Source of the DNA: Triglochin maritima | Taxonomy: Eukaryota > Streptophyta > Magnoliopsida > Alismatales > Juncaginaceae | Direction of reading: 5' to 3' | DNA length: 64,000 nt | Assembly (NCBI GenBank): GCA_963682175.1 | Contig: OY821786.1 | Location: 34,775,501 to 34,839,500, forward strand | Shown here: piece after piece, positions 62,546 to 64,000 of the stretch | Numbering within the stretch: position 1 is the stretch's first letter | Layout: each line of letters begins with the position of its first letter | The notes under the pieces: model-generated | Databases searched by the model: none | Told to the model about the DNA's origin: nothing | The model's input: only the letters and a program-made list of their open reading frames with translations | Position numbers and translations under genes: made by a program

Positions 62546-63075
62546 TGAGCATAATTTATTTGACGATTTTTTTTAAATTATCCAAACACATCTTTTAATT
62601 GAAATTTGTTTTTCTAACATGATGTTATTTGGAAAACATAGAAATGAAAAATGTAGATTTCTAATTGAGTTTTAACACCCCCAAAAAACAGAAAATACTC
62701 TCATTAGGTCCAAGTATTCAAAATCACAGGCAAATCTAATCCGAATATCCATTTCTGTTAATAATGTTGATAACAATAAATCAACCTACAAATTTTAAAG
62801 TTTCTTGTATTAAAACACATCGATTAATTAACGGTTATTCTCCCATACGAGAATTGAATTGAAATCGGTCGTATAAAAAAAACAAAAAAAAACGCGACAG
62901 AAAATTTTAAAACTATATATATATATTATAATTAAACAAAACGAAACAAAAAGTGAACTTTTATGCCTTTCCAACTCACACCTCACATGCCACTCAGAGA
63001 AATCCAGATTCCACTCACCTCCCACCACCAGAGGTAACGATAGCTGACCTCTCACCTCCACCTATCCCTCACCCA

Positions 63076-63083
63076 TATAAATA
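63076..63083 (+). promoter_or_regulatory. TATA box of RanBP1
   Basis: TATAAATA lies 82 bases upstream of the start codon. The leader contains aaaccctaac (about 63115) and aaaccctag (about 63132), which are telo-box type motifs typical of plant housekeeping genes. Confidence 0.65.
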
Positions 63084-63157
63084 CCTCTCGTACCCTCAAC
63101 TCCCCAAATCCCCAAAACCCTAACGAATTCCAAACCCTAGAATCCATCCCTCCATCC

Positions 63158-64000
63158 ATGGCGAGCACCGATCCGGACCGGCGCGACGCCGACGACGCCC
63201 CGCACGCCGACGACGAGGACACCGGCGCTCACGTCGCTCCCATCGTCCGCCTCGAGGAGGTCGCCGTCACCACCGGTGAGGAGAACGAGGACGCCCTCTT
63301 AGATCTGTAAGATTCGCTTCTTTTCTAGGCTTCTTTTGGGGTTTTGGGGGTGGATCTGATCCGAGTTTGGGGTTGGAGGTCAGAAAGGCGAAGCTTTATA
63401 GGTTCGACAAGGAGGGGAACCAGTGGAAGGAGAGGGGCGCCGGGACGGTGAAGCTTCTGAAGCATAAGGAAACGAAGAAGGTCAGGTTGGTGATGAGGCA
63501 GTCGAAGACGCTCAAGATCTGCGCCAATCACCTCGGTTTGTTCGACTCTTTATTGGTTTATCTCATTTCTTTCTTAATGTTTGGTAATGCGTTCATCTGA
63601 AAATTGCTTTTTTGTTGGTTTATTGCTTCATTCGATTCGATCTTTGTGGTTTATTCTCTAAAAGTTTGGTTCTTTAGTGGTTTATACCGAAGTTAAGGTG
63701 TTTATTTGATTTTTTTCTATGAAGTTAGGTTACTAAAGTTTTGTTGCTTATTTGATGCTTCCTTTTAAGTTGGGTTAGGTTTCTTGATGTTTGGTATTGT
63801 GTCGGTTTGTTAATGTTTGGTAGTCCGTTCATCTGAAAGTTGCCTTTTATTGGTTCATTTTATCAATCTCAGTTGTTCTTGAAAAGTTTGGTTCTTTAGT
63901 GGTTTCTATCAAAATTAGGGTGTTTATTGCCCCGTGGTGGGCTGTTTGGACCTCGAGGAATCGGCTTGTGTTCCAGTCCAAACTTGCATCACAGTCATCT
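63158..64000 (+). CDS. RANBP1: Ran-binding protein 1 (5' part, cut by window edge)
   Basis: Exon 1 (63158-63306) and exon 2 (63384-63535) join in frame to 100 residues: [13 protein letters not shown], an acidic stretch, [20 protein letters not shown], then [23 protein letters not shown] and [16 protein letters not shown]. This is the start of the Ran-binding domain (PH-like fold) of plant RanBP1, a cytosolic co-factor that stimulates RanGAP on Ran-GTP released by nuclear export. The exon 2 donor follows CACCTCG. No later exon (EHAGNDKS region) is seen before 64000, so the rest lies outside. TATA and telo-boxes precede it. Confidence 0.93.

Overview
The window is nuclear DNA of a flowering plant, most likely a eudicot. 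The host genes are split by many AT-rich introns with GT-AG borders and encode recognisable plant proteins. The rest is plant retrotransposon and Mutator-like (MULE) DNA. I cannot name the species.

Host genes, left to right: (1) the N-terminal half of a TOUSLED-like kinase gene on the minus strand (913-4594), running towards the left edge; (2) a rhomboid-like protease with a C-terminal UBA domain, RBL15 type (18974-23426, plus, 12 exons); (3) cytosolic seryl-tRNA synthetase (24774-29435, minus, 10 exons); (4) a UBP12/UBP13-type ubiquitin protease (32876-47536, minus, 32 exons, 1120 codons); (5) the first two exons of RanBP1 (63158 to the right edge, plus). The exon joins keep frame throughout, so 2-4 look intact.

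Mobile DNA: a Ty1/copia element with 227-bp LTRs (5894-10744) is nested in an older retroelement and is dead from stops and frameshifts. MULE-1 (11177-17596) has about 63-bp terminal inverted repeats and carries two convergent genes: a plant mobile domain (PMD) protein and a MULE transposase whose last exon is an OTU-type cysteine protease. MULE-2 (51158-59739) has an 11-bp target duplication. It carries a FAR1-like transposase and, on the other strand, a PMD-like/coiled-coil/Ulp1 protease. A truncated MULE-2 relative (29502-31265) ends 67 bp before the seryl-tRNA synthetase start codon. A 2.2-kb element with TG...CA ends and a 5-bp target duplication (48607-50811) looks like a solo LTR.

Most interesting: both MULEs encode the same three modules (DDE transposase, PMD-like domain, cysteine protease of a ubiquitin/SUMO deconjugating family) but fuse them differently. 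In MULE-1 the protease is joined to the transposase, in MULE-2 to the PMD-like domain. Both also carry family-specific repeats in introns and spacers: GC-rich palindromes in the first intron of each MULE-1 gene, and hundreds of bases of TCCGG-centred short repeats in every non-coding interval of MULE-2. I propose a transposase-PMD-protease system with internal repeat arrays. That is inference from sequence only.
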